Shown here in pieces: positions 6,079-6,754 of a stretch of DNA of 6,754 nt. The position numbers and the translations under genes are program-made. Each line of letters starts with the position of its first letter. Position 1 is the first letter of the stretch. This stretch comes from Bacteroidota bacterium (GTDB lineage Bacteria; Bacteroidota; Bacteroidia; UKL13-3), in the NCBI GenBank assembly GCA_947462865.1, contig CANHRW010000112.1:1-6754 (forward strand). Reading direction: 5' to 3'. The notes under the pieces are model-generated. The model was not told where the DNA came from. It saw only the letters and a list, made by a program, of their open reading frames with translations, and searched no databases.

Positions 6079-6754
6079 ATGGTTAAAAAATCTATTATTC
6101 GTGCGCTCATTCAACTCACACAATGTGCAACAGATTTTGATAGAGATATCGAAATTAATGAAGAACTAAAAGAGTCTGATTCCTACAGCCTGAATGCAAT
6201 TTCTGATTTTATGTTTCAGGCGAGAACAGTTGCTGAAAAATTAAATGCTCATGTGAATTTAAACAGTATAGACGAGTCAGCGTTTGAGTTATTTTTGAGT
6301 GAGATTCAATATCCTATTTTAGTTTTTAACGCAACTAGCAATTTACTTGAGCCAGTTTTACTAAAAAAAATAAAAGCGGATCAATTTGAACTGTCCTCAT
6401 TTGAAAACACAGAAACTCAAATTCTAGGAATATTTGATAGTAAGCAGGTTTTAGTTTGGTGTAAAAAAAATGCCTCCTTTGTTCAACACCATGCCTTAGA
6501 TGCTAATTACAAGCTGGATAATGGGTTCAAATCTAATGATGCAAATGCCATTGTTTTTGTAACTGGTTTTAGTTTGCCTCAACACAAAGATATAAAACCA
6601 GAAGCACTTACTCCAGTTAAGCGCTTTTTTAAATTAATCCAAGCTGAGAAAAGAGACATTTATTTAATTTACTTTTTTGCCATTTTAGTATCATTAATTA
6701 CGCTAACAATACCTCTTGGCATACAAGCTATCATTGGATTGATGTCTGGTGGAC
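6079..6754 (+). CDS. ABC exporter, type I secretion/bacteriocin-like, N-terminal part
   Basis: The gene is cut by the window end; 225 codons are visible without a stop. Residues 1 to about 180 are soluble and acidic to neutral. A basic linker (VKRFFKLIQAEKRD, 180-193) then leads into a membrane helix at about 194-218 that ends TLTIPLGIQAIIGLMSGG (208-225). That linker-helix pattern, with a proline in TIPLGIQ, resembles the start of the transmembrane domain of HlyB/LktB-type exporters (compare TPLFFQVVMDKV in HlyB), which carry an N-terminal C39 peptidase or inactive C39-like domain. I see no catalytic Cys-His peptidase motif, so an inactive or unrelated N-domain is likely. The ATPase motifs would lie beyond the window. 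An in-frame TAA at 6070-6072 makes the ATG at 6079 the first possible ATG start. It could also be another exporter with a similar membrane entry. The substrate is unknown. Confidence 0.75.
   Translation, partial: MVKKSIIRALIQLTQCATDFDRDIEINEELKESDSYSLNAISDFMFQARTVAEKLNAHVNLNSIDESAFELFLSEIQYPILVFNATSNLLEPVLLKKIKADQFELSSFENTETQILGIFDSKQVLVWCKKNASFVQHHALDANYKLDNGFKSNDANAIVFVTGFSLPQHKDIKPEALTPVKRFFKLIQAEKRDIYLIYFFAILVSLITLTIPLGIQAIIGLMSGG

Overview
The window reads as a stretch of ordinary chromosome from a member of the Bacteroidota, possibly of the Chitinophagia or Sphingobacteriia type; that finer placement is a guess. The support is the AT-rich composition, the lack of Shine-Dalgarno sequences before the genes, a pckA promoter of the Bacteroidota type (TTTG, 20 bp spacer, TATTTTTG), and the family content. 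Six genes are supported: five complete and one cut by the right edge.

Positions 48-2855 (+) hold a three-gene operon, pntAA-pntAB-pntB, for the membrane proton-translocating NAD(P)+ transhydrogenase in its three-polypeptide form. pntAA and pntAB abut (TAA then ATG) and pntB follows after 12 bp. The leftmost 47 bases hold no recognisable promoter. An upstream open frame ends in TGA that overlaps the pntAA GTG start as GTGA, so the operon may begin further left.

Positions 2856-5894 (-) run toward the pnt operon. pckA (ATP-type phosphoenolpyruvate carboxykinase) is transcribed first and ends at a strong intrinsic terminator at 4251-4278. rsmE (16S rRNA m3U1498 methyltransferase) follows, and its stop overlaps the start of a small secreted DUF4159 protein by 4 bp (ATGA). 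The DUF4159 gene and pntB converge with no base between their stop codons.

The 184 bp between pckA and the last gene (5895-6078) is a divergent intergenic region. It holds the pckA promoter but no convincing promoter for the rightward gene. From 6079 (+) to the window end runs the N-terminal part of what looks like a type I secretion or bacteriocin-exporter-like ABC transporter: about 180 soluble residues, then the first membrane segment.

Functionally, the transhydrogenase (NADPH supply driven by the proton gradient) and PEP carboxykinase (oxaloacetate to PEP) are central-metabolism housekeeping genes. I see no mobile element, CRISPR array, RNA gene or clear horizontal island. I found no undescribed system; the points most worth following are the RsmE/DUF4159 coupling and the N-terminal domain of the exporter.
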